Source: Treponema sp. (GTDB taxonomy: Bacteria > Spirochaetota > Spirochaetia > Treponematales > Treponemataceae). Taken from it: 64,000 bases of DNA. Each line of letters begins with the position of its first letter. The stretch's first letter is position 1. The notes under the pieces were generated by a model. The model worked only from the letters and a program-made list of their open reading frames with translations, was not told the origin of the DNA and did no database searches. Where the stretch lies: assembly GCA_024402695.1 (NCBI GenBank), contig JAKSTG010000005.1, positions 46,412-110,411 of the forward strand, read 5' to 3'. Of the stretch, positions 33,358 to 42,361 are shown in pieces. Position numbers and translations under genes: made by a program.

Positions 33358-34641
33358 CTATTTGTAAAGTTCAGAGTTTGTGATGTAACCTGCGATTGCA
33401 GTTGCTGCAGCAGAAGCAGGGCTCATAAGGTGAACCATACCGCCTTTACCCATACGTCCGTTGAAGTTGCGGTTTGTTGTTGAAGCACAAACTTCACCTT
33501 CGGCCAGAACACCGTTACTCATACCAAGACATGCACCACAAGTTGGGTTTGTTACACAGAAACCTGCATCCATGAAGATGTCGATGATTCCTTCCTGAAC
33601 AGCCATCTTGAAGATTTTTGGTGTAGCAGGGGAAACGATTCCGCGAACTCCTTCTGCCAGGTGGTGTCCTTTAAGAACCTGAGCTGCAATGCGGAGGTCA
33701 GAAATACGTCCGTTTGTACATGAACCGATGTAAATCTGATTAACTTTTGTTCCTTCCATTTCTTTGATTGTTTTTACCTGGTCTGGTTTGTAACCGTGTG
33801 TACAAACTGGTTCCAGGTCTGAAAGGTCGTATGTGTAAACTTTTTCGAATTCTGCATCGTCATCTGAACGCCACTGTGCGTAGTCAGCGATTGCATCTTC
33901 TTTTGTTGTGTATTCGTCTTTGATGAATTCCCAAAGGTATTCAACAGTTTTTGCATCAGGGTAACAGATACCTGAAGTACCACCGGCTTCAACAGCCATG
34001 TTACACAAAGTCATGCGTTCTTCCATTCCGAAGTTGTCGATAACAGGACCTGTGAATTCAACTACACAGTTTGTAGCACCGTTTACACCGATCTGTGAGA
34101 TAAGGAAAAGAATTACGTCTTTTGCGTATACACCTGGTTTAAGTGTTCCGTTCAGAACGAACTTGAGAGTTTTTGGTTCACGGAAAGAACAAACTCCCTT
34201 AAGGATTCCTACTTCAAGGTCAGTAGTTCCAACACCTGCAGCGAAGGCACCGAAAGCACCGTGGGTACAAGTGTGAGAGTCACCCATGATTACTGTGAAG
34301 CCAGGGCGAACGAAACCTTTTTCAGGGAAAATAGCGTGACAAACACCGTTGGCACCGATATCAAAGAAGTCTTTGATGTTCTGGCGGCAAGCCCAGTCAC
34401 GGAGAACTTTACTCTGAGTTGCTGTTTTAGAGTCTTTAGATGGAGTTACGTGGTCAATAACAGCTTTGATTTTTGTGTTGTCAAAAACTTTATCCTTACC
34501 GCGTTCCATAAGGTCATTGATGGCGATTGGAGTTGTAATTTCATGACAGAAAACACGGTCCAGTTTCAGAACGTATGTGTTTTCATAAGGAGTGTCTACA
34601 AGATGCTTTTCGAAAATCTTCTGAGCAATAGTCTTTCCCAT
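33358..34641 (-). CDS. leuC: 3-isopropylmalate dehydratase large subunit
   Basis: 427 residues, the short LeuC/homoaconitase-type length. The three iron-sulphur Cys are visible: IGSCTNGRISDLR and NPTCGACLG. GDSHTCTHGAFGAFAAGVGTTDLE near residue 120 and the C-terminal TTNRNFNGRMGKGGMVHLMSPASAAATAI complete the family pattern. The [4Fe-4S] cluster binds the substrate hydroxyl. Dehydrates 2-isopropylmalate together with LeuD. Substrate could also be homoaconitate or a methylmalate-type acid in this subfamily; leucine pathway is the default. Confidence 0.93.
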   Translation of the reverse strand: MGKTIAQKIFEKHLVDTPYENTYVLKLDRVFCHEITTPIAINDLMERGKDKVFDNTKIKAVIDHVTPSKDSKTATQSKVLRDWACRQNIKDFFDIGANGVCHAIFPEKGFVRPGFTVIMGDSHTCTHGAFGAFAAGVGTTDLEVGILKGVCSFREPKTLKFVLNGTLKPGVYAKDVILFLISQIGVNGATNCVVEFTGPVIDNFGMEERMTLCNMAVEAGGTSGICYPDAKTVEYLWEFIKDEYTTKEDAIADYAQWRSDDDAEFEKVYTYDLSDLEPVCTHGYKPDQVKTIKEMEGTKVNQIYIGSCTNGRISDLRIAAQVLKGHHLAEGVRGIVSPATPKIFKMAVQEGIIDIFMDAGFCVTNPTCGACLGMSNGVLAEGEVCASTTNRNFNGRMGKGGMVHLMSPASAAATAIAGYITNSELYK

Positions 34642-34732
34642 AATTGTATCCTCTTTATAAATACTGATTTTCTTTAGTATAATTAAAGAACTTAAATATG
34701 TCTACAATTATGGAAAATATATAGAAAAAAAC

Positions 34733-35686
34733 TTACAAAGTATCTTCCTGAAGTCCTCTGGCGCTTGCAGTTGTAATAGAACGGCGTAATATTACCCTCA
34801 TAAGGGCATTTCTTATGCGTTTGATTTTAGGAACTTTGTGATTCTTTTCAAGTTCAGCAACCGCATCATTGAGTGGAACATCGTTTCCGTACTTTGTCTT
34901 AAGTTGGTCCCAGTATTTCATGATCCAGACATAAAGGTCACTTTCTGTTCGCTTTTTGAAATACTTCATGATTTTGTTGTCTTCCAGGTAATGAATTACC
35001 GGAAGGTAAACGTTTTTAAACCAGCTTGTGACTGCCTCATCCCAAGAGATTTCTTCTTCCTTGTCCTGGTTGATGTAATATTTGTGGGTAAGAATATGAT
35101 TGTAGATAAGGTCATATTTTCCCGGTGTTGTAAAGTCCATAACCCAGTAGTCCGTAATATCACCGAAAGAAGTTTCCATATAGAAAGTTCTTTTTTCAAA
35201 GTTGATGATCTGGCGGATCAGGTCGTTGATATTATCTGCGTTGCGGATTGTGATTTCGCTCTGAAGTGAAACTACTTCTGCGTCGATGAATTCTGTTCCA
35301 CGGCTTTTGGCAACTGAAACACGGTGGTTTCCGTCGCGTACAAAGTAAAGACCTGCAATTTCGTAAACCTTGATTGGTGGCAGAACGATTGAACGGATTG
35401 CGGCATCATCGATTTTTTCCCAGCGAACTTTAAGGTGGGAGTTTTTAGGGAAAAATTTATTGTCGAAATCCTGGTAACGGCCTTCGCTTCCTACAATTTT
35501 TTCGACAGGAATTACTTTCATCCCGATGTAGGTTTCGGCACTTGGCTTAATAAGATTCTTTACATCATTTAAAGCAATAAGTTTTGCTTCTTCAGGATTA
35601 AGAAGGTGCTGGATTTCATTGAAGAATGCTCTGTTGCGTGCTTTGACAAAATCTTCTTCTGTCTGTTCTGACTGTTGTAAGTTCAT
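34733..35686 (-). CDS. ParB/Srx-fold-containing protein, putative regulator
   Basis: 317 residues. The segment IVLPPIKVYEIAGLYFVRDGNHRVSVAKSRGTEFIDAEVV carries the ParB/sulfiredoxin-fold signature DGNHR (nucleotide-binding loop in ParB-like CTPases/nucleases). The rest is helical and charged with no helix-turn-helix I can name. It overlaps the metallophosphoesterase gene by 4 bases and is last in the operon. Such proteins are often labelled transcriptional regulators in treponemes, without proof. Function unknown. Confidence 0.6.
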   Translation of the reverse strand: MNLQQSEQTEEDFVKARNRAFFNEIQHLLNPEEAKLIALNDVKNLIKPSAETYIGMKVIPVEKIVGSEGRYQDFDNKFFPKNSHLKVRWEKIDDAAIRSIVLPPIKVYEIAGLYFVRDGNHRVSVAKSRGTEFIDAEVVSLQSEITIRNADNINDLIRQIINFEKRTFYMETSFGDITDYWVMDFTTPGKYDLIYNHILTHKYYINQDKEEEISWDEAVTSWFKNVYLPVIHYLEDNKIMKYFKKRTESDLYVWIMKYWDQLKTKYGNDVPLNDAVAELEKNHKVPKIKRIRNALMRVILRRSITTASARGLQEDTL

Positions 35687-36438
35687 TGATTTCCTCCTTC
35701 AGTTAATTCTTTTAATTTTTCTTGAGTCAAGGGAAGTTCAATAATTGTATGTGCGTATGCATTTACAAGGACTGAATCCCAGTATTTTCCGATTCTTTCT
35801 TCACGCATGTCGTAAAGATGAATGTGTCCGTGAACCATGAAAGTTGGTTTGAATTTTTCTACGAACCAGTTGAAGGATTCAAATCCTCTGTGGCACGGAT
35901 CTTCCTTGTCATGGATGTGACGAGGAGTTGCATGGGTAAGAAGAATATCAAGATATCTTCCGTATTTAAGTTTGTTATACCACAGATGAGGAACCATCTT
36001 CATAAGCTTGAATTTCATCTGACGGTCTGTGTACTGGTTCTGTCCATTGTTGTAGCGGATGGATCCGGGAACCCCTGCAATAAGGAGGGGAGTTGGTTTT
36101 CCGGTTTCAGGATCGATGTAGGAAAGCTCATGATTTACATCAAATGAAAAGCCAAGGTATTTTCCGCCATGACTGTGGCTCTGGTCTGAAAGTTTCTGCA
36201 GGTCTCTTGCAGACATTACTGTGTTACGTGAAGCCTTGTCGTAGAATCTGAATTCCTTAAGATTATGATTTCCAAAAACAAAATAAGTAGGTCGGTTAAA
36301 GACAGATACAATGAAATCAATGTAGTCCATGGGAAGATCCCCGGCACATAAAATCAGATCTATGTCAGGAAAAATTTCCTTAACATTCTGATTGTAAACC
36401 ATTGGATCTATCATGTCCGAAACACAAAGAATTTTCAT
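35683..36438 (-). CDS. Calcineurin-like metallophosphoesterase
   Basis: 251 residues with the phosphoesterase metal-ligand series: SDMID (Asp; the usual DxH His is replaced), LCAGDLPMDY, VFGNHN, LLTHATPRH and MVHGHIHLYD. The replaced first His is seen in some subfamilies and may change metal preference. Likely acts on a cytosolic phosphodiester or nucleotide. Middle gene of a three-gene minus-strand operon, with a 4-base overlap to the ParB-like gene. Confidence 0.85.
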   Translation of the reverse strand: MKILCVSDMIDPMVYNQNVKEIFPDIDLILCAGDLPMDYIDFIVSVFNRPTYFVFGNHNLKEFRFYDKASRNTVMSARDLQKLSDQSHSHGGKYLGFSFDVNHELSYIDPETGKPTPLLIAGVPGSIRYNNGQNQYTDRQMKFKLMKMVPHLWYNKLKYGRYLDILLTHATPRHIHDKEDPCHRGFESFNWFVEKFKPTFMVHGHIHLYDMREERIGKYWDSVLVNAYAHTIIELPLTQEKLKELTEGGNQ

Positions 36439-36461
36439 TTTTTAAATCTGTTTTTTATCTG

Positions 36462-37835
36462 TTAGTTTTTTGAACCGGCTTTTGTAAGGAGCTGTTCCAG
36501 TTTCTGTTTTTCAATAAGCTCGATTGGGCGGCCTTCTGCAAAACGTTTTGCCATGTTGTTGAAGCCAGATGAAGAGAAAAGGTAACCTTTTACGGCGCCC
36601 TGTGTCTTCAGGAGGTCTACAACTTCGTGCAGGTCAGGTTCATCAACAGGATTTGGTTCACGGTAAAAGCGAAGCATCATTACATGTTTTTTTACACCAA
36701 GCATACCGTCAAAGCGTTTATCTACTGCTGAAAGGTTACAGCCGTACTTCTTCTTTTCAACTGTGATTACCTGAAGGTTCAAAGTCTTTTCTGTAAGGTT
36801 CTTACAGATCAAAGAGAATTCTTCATCATTGGCTGTAAGGTAATCCTTCATGAAGTCATTAGACTGCAGGTCTTTGTATTCTGAAAGCTTCTGTGCAACA
36901 TCACGGAAACCTTTGTTTCTTCTGAAAATGAATTCCCACTGTTCAATGGCTTTATCAATCTGGCGGATCTGTTCATAACAGCTGGCAAGGAAGTAGCGGG
37001 CGTAGATTGTTTCGCTCATTGTTCCTTCTTTGTCCAGGTCAATGGCGCGCATGAAATCAGGGATAGCGTTATCAAGACGGTTAGCGATCATAAAACAGCT
37101 TCCGCGTTCAATGATTGCCTTCAGTTTGAATTCAGGATCTCTCTGTGCTTTTTCAAAAGCCTTGATGGCACCAGGAAGGTCTTTTGCATCTTTAAGGATT
37201 TTTCCAAGGTAATAGTAAGAAGAGTAGGTGTCAGGACTGAGCTTAAGTGCAGTATCAATTTCTTTCTTTGCTTCGCTGAACTGTTTAGTGCGGTACATCA
37301 TAAGTCCAAGTTCTGCATGTGCCTTTGCATGGCGTTTGTCCAGCTGAACTGTTTTCTGCATGTAACCTAAAGCCAGGTCGTAACGGTTGTTTGTTGTATA
37401 GATGTGTCCTGCTTCGTAAAAGTTCTGTGCGTTTTTTGGATCGATTTTTGTAAGGAGAAGACATTCACGGAGAGCGTCGTTCTGCTGGTTTGCGTTCAAG
37501 AGAAGGTCACGGAATTCAGAACGAAAAGCTACTTCATCGATGCCATGACCGAAAAGTGCGTTCTCGTTTACAAGCTTGTATTCCATGATTGCCAATTCCG
37601 GTTTTCCGTCGGCAATGTAAGTTTTACCCAGATAGAAATGGGCCAGGTAATTTTTAGGGTCTTTGGAGATGATTGATTTACAGATTTTTACAGCGTTCTG
37701 TGTTTTTCCCTGTTTGATAAGTTTAGGGACTGCATCTATTTTTTTTGGTTTAATGGTTGTATTGATAATTGCGATAATCAAACCAATTACAATTGCCATT
37801 ATGACTACCAGGGCAACAATGTAAACCGGACTCAT
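36462..37835 (-). CDS. Membrane-anchored TPR protein with Mrr-like C-terminal domain
   Basis: 457 residues. An N-terminal membrane helix (YIVALVVIMAIVIGLIIAII) is followed by about seven TPR units (for example AHFYLGKTYIADGKPELAIMEYK, HAELGLMMYRTKQFSEAKKEID, SSYYYLGKILKDAKDLPGAIKAFEKA). The last ~100 residues, ending LHEVVDLLKTQGAVKGYLFSSSGFNNMAKRFAEGRPIELIEKQKLEQLL, resemble the C-terminal strand-helix part of Mrr-type restriction endonuclease folds. I do not find the catalytic D...QxK set, so it is probably a binding domain rather than a nuclease. First gene of the operon; divergent from the TPR gene at 37966. Confidence 0.75.
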   Translation of the reverse strand: MSPVYIVALVVIMAIVIGLIIAIINTTIKPKKIDAVPKLIKQGKTQNAVKICKSIISKDPKNYLAHFYLGKTYIADGKPELAIMEYKLVNENALFGHGIDEVAFRSEFRDLLLNANQQNDALRECLLLTKIDPKNAQNFYEAGHIYTTNNRYDLALGYMQKTVQLDKRHAKAHAELGLMMYRTKQFSEAKKEIDTALKLSPDTYSSYYYLGKILKDAKDLPGAIKAFEKAQRDPEFKLKAIIERGSCFMIANRLDNAIPDFMRAIDLDKEGTMSETIYARYFLASCYEQIRQIDKAIEQWEFIFRRNKGFRDVAQKLSEYKDLQSNDFMKDYLTANDEEFSLICKNLTEKTLNLQVITVEKKKYGCNLSAVDKRFDGMLGVKKHVMMLRFYREPNPVDEPDLHEVVDLLKTQGAVKGYLFSSSGFNNMAKRFAEGRPIELIEKQKLEQLLTKAGSKN

Positions 37836-37965
37836 GTTTTCTCCATTATAATGTATATAATTGAAAGATTACTGAATTTGTGAGAAACTGTCTATTGTAA
37901 GCATTGAGGTTTTGGAGATGTGTTACCTTCTGTAACTTAATGTGTTTACAGTGGTGGGAAAAAAG

Positions 37966-38853
37966 ATGAAAAAGATAATTATTTTTGCGCTGGCAATGGC
38001 TTTTTCCGGGCTTCTCTTTGCAGAATCCGAAGGAGAAAAGCTTTTTACTTCTAATAAACCGGCAGAAGCTGTTTCAGTTCTCGAAAAAGAAATCGAATCT
38101 GGTAATTGCACCCCTTCACATTACAATTACCTGGGGCTGGCCTATTATCAGCTTCAGTACTATAAAAAATCCATCGAAACATTTCAGAAAGGACTTTCTG
38201 TTCCTGGAACCAACAAAAAGATTCTGGCCTTTAATGCAGGTAACGCCTGTTATGCCATGGGAGATTTCAAAGGGGCCGTTGAATATTATTCCCTGGCTTA
38301 TAAAGCCGACAGAAATTATTCGGCTGCCGTTCTGAACCGTGCTAACGCAAACCTTATGCTGGCTGAGTATGAAGCCTGTATTCCTGATTATGAACTTTTC
38401 CTTGAGCTGGAACCTGAAGATCCTCAGGATCCGAAAATCAGGGAACTTCTGGCGCTTCTTCGTAAAGAAGTTATACGTCTTGAAGAAGAAAGAAGACTTG
38501 CCGAAGAAGAGGCTGCACGCCTTGCCGAGGAAGAGCGAATCATGCAGGAAGAAATGGCAAGACTCGAAGCAGAACGTCTGGAAGCTGAGCGCCTGGCAAA
38601 GGAAGAAGCAGAACGTCTGGAAGTCGAAAGACTTGAAAAAGAAAGACTTGCCCGTCTGGAACAGGAAAGACTTGAAAGGGAAAGACTTGAAGAAGAAGCC
38701 CGTCTTGCCGAAGAAAAAAGACGTGCCGATGAAGAACGAAGAAAGAAACTTCTTGAAGAAGTGGCAAGCTCTCTGCAGAACACAGATTCAACAAATCTTT
38801 CTTCTGGAGCAGAAGATATTATTGATTACGACCAGGAATCGGAGCTGGACTAA
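37966..38853 (+). CDS. Secreted TPR protein with long charged single alpha-helix
   Basis: 295 residues from the ATG at 37966 ([21 protein letters not shown], a signal peptide); an earlier in-frame start at 37942 would bury it. Residues ~20-165 are TPR-like repeats ([52 protein letters not shown]). Residues ~165-265 are almost only Glu, Arg, Lys, Leu and Ala in (R/E)LEEERLA-type repeats, which should form a rigid single helix or coiled coil about 15 nm long, possibly spanning the periplasm. Acidic C-terminus. Partner gene at 38891 has the same architecture inverted (anchor, coil, TPR). Confidence 0.7.
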   Translation: MKKIIIFALAMAFSGLLFAESEGEKLFTSNKPAEAVSVLEKEIESGNCTPSHYNYLGLAYYQLQYYKKSIETFQKGLSVPGTNKKILAFNAGNACYAMGDFKGAVEYYSLAYKADRNYSAAVLNRANANLMLAEYEACIPDYELFLELEPEDPQDPKIRELLALLRKEVIRLEEERRLAEEEAARLAEEERIMQEEMARLEAERLEAERLAKEEAERLEVERLEKERLARLEQERLERERLEEEARLAEEKRRADEERRKKLLEEVASSLQNTDSTNLSSGAEDIIDYDQESELD

Positions 38854-38890
38854 TTTTTATACTGAAATCTAATTACAGGAACAGAGAAAA

Positions 38891-41134
38891 ATGAACTACA
38901 AACTTGAAATCTTTTTTGACAACCTTAAGACTTTTTTTAGAAATCTGAAAGATAAAATTGTATACGGTTTCAAATATGCCGACAAAAAGAAGATCCTTAT
39001 AAGAACCGGCATCGCAGCCCTGATTATCCTTCTTGTAATTCTTCTGATCCGCTGTGGTTCAGGTTCCGGTGGAATCTCTAAAAAAGAATACAAAAACACT
39101 ATGGATCTTGCTCAGGTCTATGCAGATAAAGATGAATACGACAGAGCCCTGGCTCTTCTGGAAAAGCTTCTCATAGCAAATCCTAAAGACAAAAAAGTTC
39201 AGAAACTTTTTGATGAGATTCTGAACAAGAAAAAGGCTTATGATAATGGAGCTGCTTCGGCATCTGCCTCGGCCAATGGAAACACAATTCTGAATCCTAA
39301 CATTTCAGTAGACTTTGATGCTTCCGATATTTCCAACGCAATGCAGTCTGCTCTTGATCGCCAGGCCGCAGAAAATCAGAAGGTTCTTGAACGTGCCCTT
39401 GCAGAACAGTCTCGCCAGGCTGCCGAAAACCAGAGAGCAAGCCAGCAGGCCATGGAAGAAAATCAAAGGGCTCTGGAAAAAAGTCAGAAGGCTATGGCTG
39501 AACTGATGGAAAAACAGGCTGCTCAGGAAGAGGCAAAGAAACAGGCCGAAGCCGAAAGACTTGAAGCTGAAAAGGCTGCAGCCGAACAGAAAAAAATCGA
39601 AGAAGAGAAACGTAAGAAGGCCGAAGCAGAACTTGCAAAAAAGAATGCAAAGCTTAAGGCCGAAATTGATGCAGTAAACGAAAAAATCAGACTTGGAAAA
39701 ACTGCTCTTGCAACAGGTAACAAAGAAGAAGCCATGGATTATTTCAATCAGGCAAAAGCTCTGCTTCCTGTTTCTGACGGTGAACCGGAATTCTCTGCAT
39801 CAAAAGAAAGTGAAATGGCACAGGCTCTTTTTGAAGCTTCTGAAAAAGACGGAGTAAGTGCTGCCGATAAAAACTACTACATGAACCAGGCCGTAACCAT
39901 GGCAAATAATGCCCTGGCCGCAAATCCTAAGGATGCCGCAGCGCACAACATTCTTGGTGCCGATGCTCTTGATAAAAAGGATTACAACAAAGCCCTTGAT
40001 GAATTCAAAAAGGCTGTTCTTTATAATCCTAACAACTACCTTTATTACTATAACCTTGGAAAAACTCAGTACATTCTTAAGAAATATTCAGAGTCTGTTC
40101 AGTCCTTCACAACTTCATGCCGTCTGAACGGGCAGTTCTCTCCAAGCCGTTACAATCTTGGTCTTGCACAGCTTAAACTTAAGAACGACAGCCAGGCTCT
40201 GGATGCTTTCAGAAAAGCAATCGATATCAACCCTCGCTATGAAAAAGCTTACCTGGAACAGGCAAGACTTCTTTCAAAACGCGGCGACAATAACGGTTCT
40301 GTAAACTCTTACAAGAAAGTTCTTGAAATCAACAACGTAAACACAACTGCTCTTATGGAACTTGGTTCTGTTTACTATGCAGACAAGAAACTTTCAAACG
40401 CAGAAGAAAGTTATCTTCGCGCACTTTCTCTTATGCAGAGCAGTGCAAATTACACTCTTACCAGTTTCAATCTTTCTACAGTACTTTTTGAGGAAGGAAA
40501 ATATTCTGAAGCCGTTTCTTATGCAAAGAAAGCTTATGAAGGAAAAGACTTCATTAAAGATGACAAGGCAAAGGCAAATATTATTTATAACTATGCTTTG
40601 ATGCTGGAAAAAACAGGAAACAAGGATGCCGCAATTACTACTTATGCGGAAGTTCTTAAATACGATGCCGGCCACAACAAGACTAAAATCAATCTTGGAG
40701 TTATGTATATGGCTCTGACTCCACCTGATGCCGAAAGTGCTCTTACACTTTTCAAATCGGTTTACAATGCAGATCCTACAAACTTCGAAGCCAACAACAA
40801 CCTTGGTTCCGCATACCTTGTTCTGGAAGATTATAAACATTCGATTCAGTACTTCCAGGTTGCACTGAAACTGGATCCAAAAAATAATGACGTTCGCTAT
40901 AACCTGGCAAAGGCTTACACAAAAGACGGGGACTATGCTACAGCTAAAACCGTATACACAGATCTGCTGAAAGCTGACAACTCCAACTGGGACGCATATC
41001 TTGAACTGGCAAAAGTCTGCCTTCAGTGCAACGACAACGAAGGGGCAGAGAAGTATCTGGTATACCTTCAGGAAAAGAATCCGTCTTACAAAAAATCTGA
41101 AGTGCAGAATCTGCTTGATGAGATTTCGAAATAA
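38891..41134 (+). CDS. Membrane-anchored coiled-coil and TPR protein
   Basis: 747 residues. One membrane helix (ILIRTGIAALIILLVILLI, ~33-52), a first TPR (AQVYADKDEYDRALALLEKLLIANPKD), a Gln/Ala/Glu-rich coiled coil (~160-275), then ten or so TPRs to the C-terminus (for example AAHNILGADALDKKDYNKALDEFKKAVLYNP, SRYNLGLAQLKLKNDSQALDAFRKAIDINP). Probably a periplasmic scaffold. It starts 37 bases after the previous gene and is likely cotranscribed. Similar large TPR proteins are common in treponemes; role unknown. Confidence 0.75.
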   Translation: MNYKLEIFFDNLKTFFRNLKDKIVYGFKYADKKKILIRTGIAALIILLVILLIRCGSGSGGISKKEYKNTMDLAQVYADKDEYDRALALLEKLLIANPKDKKVQKLFDEILNKKKAYDNGAASASASANGNTILNPNISVDFDASDISNAMQSALDRQAAENQKVLERALAEQSRQAAENQRASQQAMEENQRALEKSQKAMAELMEKQAAQEEAKKQAEAERLEAEKAAAEQKKIEEEKRKKAEAELAKKNAKLKAEIDAVNEKIRLGKTALATGNKEEAMDYFNQAKALLPVSDGEPEFSASKESEMAQALFEASEKDGVSAADKNYYMNQAVTMANNALAANPKDAAAHNILGADALDKKDYNKALDEFKKAVLYNPNNYLYYYNLGKTQYILKKYSESVQSFTTSCRLNGQFSPSRYNLGLAQLKLKNDSQALDAFRKAIDINPRYEKAYLEQARLLSKRGDNNGSVNSYKKVLEINNVNTTALMELGSVYYADKKLSNAEESYLRALSLMQSSANYTLTSFNLSTVLFEEGKYSEAVSYAKKAYEGKDFIKDDKAKANIIYNYALMLEKTGNKDAAITTYAEVLKYDAGHNKTKINLGVMYMALTPPDAESALTLFKSVYNADPTNFEANNNLGSAYLVLEDYKHSIQYFQVALKLDPKNNDVRYNLAKAYTKDGDYATAKTVYTDLLKADNSNWDAYLELAKVCLQCNDNEGAEKYLVYLQEKNPSYKKSEVQNLLDEISK

Positions 41135-41223
41135 AATCTAATCGGTAAAAATGTATAAGAATCAGTAAAGCTGACTCCCAGTCACAAAATGTTATGAGTT
41201 TGCCGATAGATTTTGTTCACTTA

Positions 41224-41259
41224 TAAAAAAAAACTCCTCCGTCTGGAGGAGCTTTTTTT
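41224..41259. terminator. Bidirectional terminator
   Basis: Perfect 7-bp stem CTCCTCC/GGAGGAG, four-base loop, flanked by runs of A on the left and seven T on the right. It serves both the TPR gene (+) and the diguanylate cyclase gene (-). Confidence 0.85.
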
Positions 41260-41281
41260 GTAGATAGGTTTAAGAATGTTC

Positions 41282-42190
41282 TTATTCGTTTACAGAAATT
41301 GTGTAACAGTTTTTGCCTCTGTGCTTTGATCCGTACATGGCAAAGTCTGCTTTGATAAGAAGTTCGTCTGCAGTTAATCCGTTTTCTGGATATGATGCAA
41401 TTCCGATACTGGCAGAAGTTGTGAAAGTTTTTCCTTCATCAAGATATACCGGTTCAAGTGCTTTTTTGATGCATTCCTTTGCAAAGCCTTCAACATCAAA
41501 TTTGAAATCATAAGGAATTACAATAAGGAACTCGTCACCACCGTTACGGCCAATAAGTCCATCAGGTTTTGGAATTGATTCCCATCTGTCTCCTATAACT
41601 CTGAGCATAAGGTCCCCAAAGCTGTGGCCGAAAGTGTCGTTCAAAGATTTGAAATTATCCAGATCAAGAAAAAGTACATAAAATGGTTTTTCTTCGTTTA
41701 CCAGATCTTCCATGTATTTTGTTATTCCACGGCGATTGTAAAGTCCGGTTACTGAATCTGTAATGGCCAGTTTTTCTGTCAGGAGATTTTTTGTTTCAAC
41801 TAACCTGAGGTTTTTTATAAGAATTGTGTTAATAAGAAATCCTGAACATACGAAAAAGAAACCAGGAAGGGAATCCGGGTGATGGCTGATGAATATACTT
41901 ACAAATACCAGGAATAGATTGAGGCAGAACAAAAAGTAGGCGATTATTCCACCATAGTGCCAGTGAACCTGAGTCATCATAATTCCCACGGCTATACAGA
42001 AACTTGTTATTACCCCTGAAATAATACTTGGTGTAAGTACAGCTCCCATAACTTCAATCTGTACCTGATTTTTGTTTATACCTGATACAATCAGTTCAAG
42101 AGATAAGTATATTATAATAAGAAAAAATAAATGTATTTTTTCTTTTTTTGTGATTTTCTTTTTTCTTGATGAAATATCAAATCTATCCAT
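41282..42190 (-). CDS. Membrane diguanylate cyclase (GGDEF)
   Basis: 302 residues. About five hydrophobic segments in residues 18-125, then a GGDEF domain: LAITDSVTGLYNRRGITKYM, FLDLDNFKSLNDTFGHSFGDLMLRVIGDRW, GRNGGDEFLIVIPY (active site GGDEF intact) and ASIGIASYPENGLTADELLIKADFAMYGSKHRGKNCY. The inhibitory RxxD site expected five residues before GGDEF is replaced (PKPD), so product inhibition is probably absent. Makes cyclic di-GMP. No EAL or HD-GYP gene nearby. Confidence 0.92.
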   Translation of the reverse strand: MDRFDISSRKKKITKKEKIHLFFLIIIYLSLELIVSGINKNQVQIEVMGAVLTPSIISGVITSFCIAVGIMMTQVHWHYGGIIAYFLFCLNLFLVFVSIFISHHPDSLPGFFFVCSGFLINTILIKNLRLVETKNLLTEKLAITDSVTGLYNRRGITKYMEDLVNEEKPFYVLFLDLDNFKSLNDTFGHSFGDLMLRVIGDRWESIPKPDGLIGRNGGDEFLIVIPYDFKFDVEGFAKECIKKALEPVYLDEGKTFTTSASIGIASYPENGLTADELLIKADFAMYGSKHRGKNCYTISVNE

Positions 42191-42296
42191 ATTTTAAATT
42201 ATACTATTAAAACTTGTGAATTAAAAGTTTTAATATCTCTAATTTCGTTTGTTTTTTACATAAATTTTGTTATAAAACCAGACTTCTTTAAAAATC

Positions 42297-42325
42297 TTGT
42301 TTTTACTTTGTTAAAATGCGATAAT
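42297..42325 (+). promoter_or_regulatory. Promoter of the GT8-acyltransferase gene
   Basis: TTGTTT (42297-42302), 17-base spacer, GATAAT (42320-42325). The string TTAAAATGCGATAAT resembles the rho promoter. Leader of about 30 bases with AAAAGGA as the ribosome site. Confidence 0.6.
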
Positions 42326-42361
42326 ATTCAAATATGCTTCTGATAGGGGGTAAAAGGAAAT

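Noticed and set aside
36100..37835. Mrr-like domain as an active restriction enzyme
   Set aside because: Catalytic D...QxK residues are not found and the rest of the protein is a membrane-anchored TPR scaffold.
42340..42350. G5 run before the GT8-acyltransferase gene as a further phase-variable tract
   Set aside because: Five bases is too short to slip often, and it lies outside both the coding region and the -35/-10 spacer.
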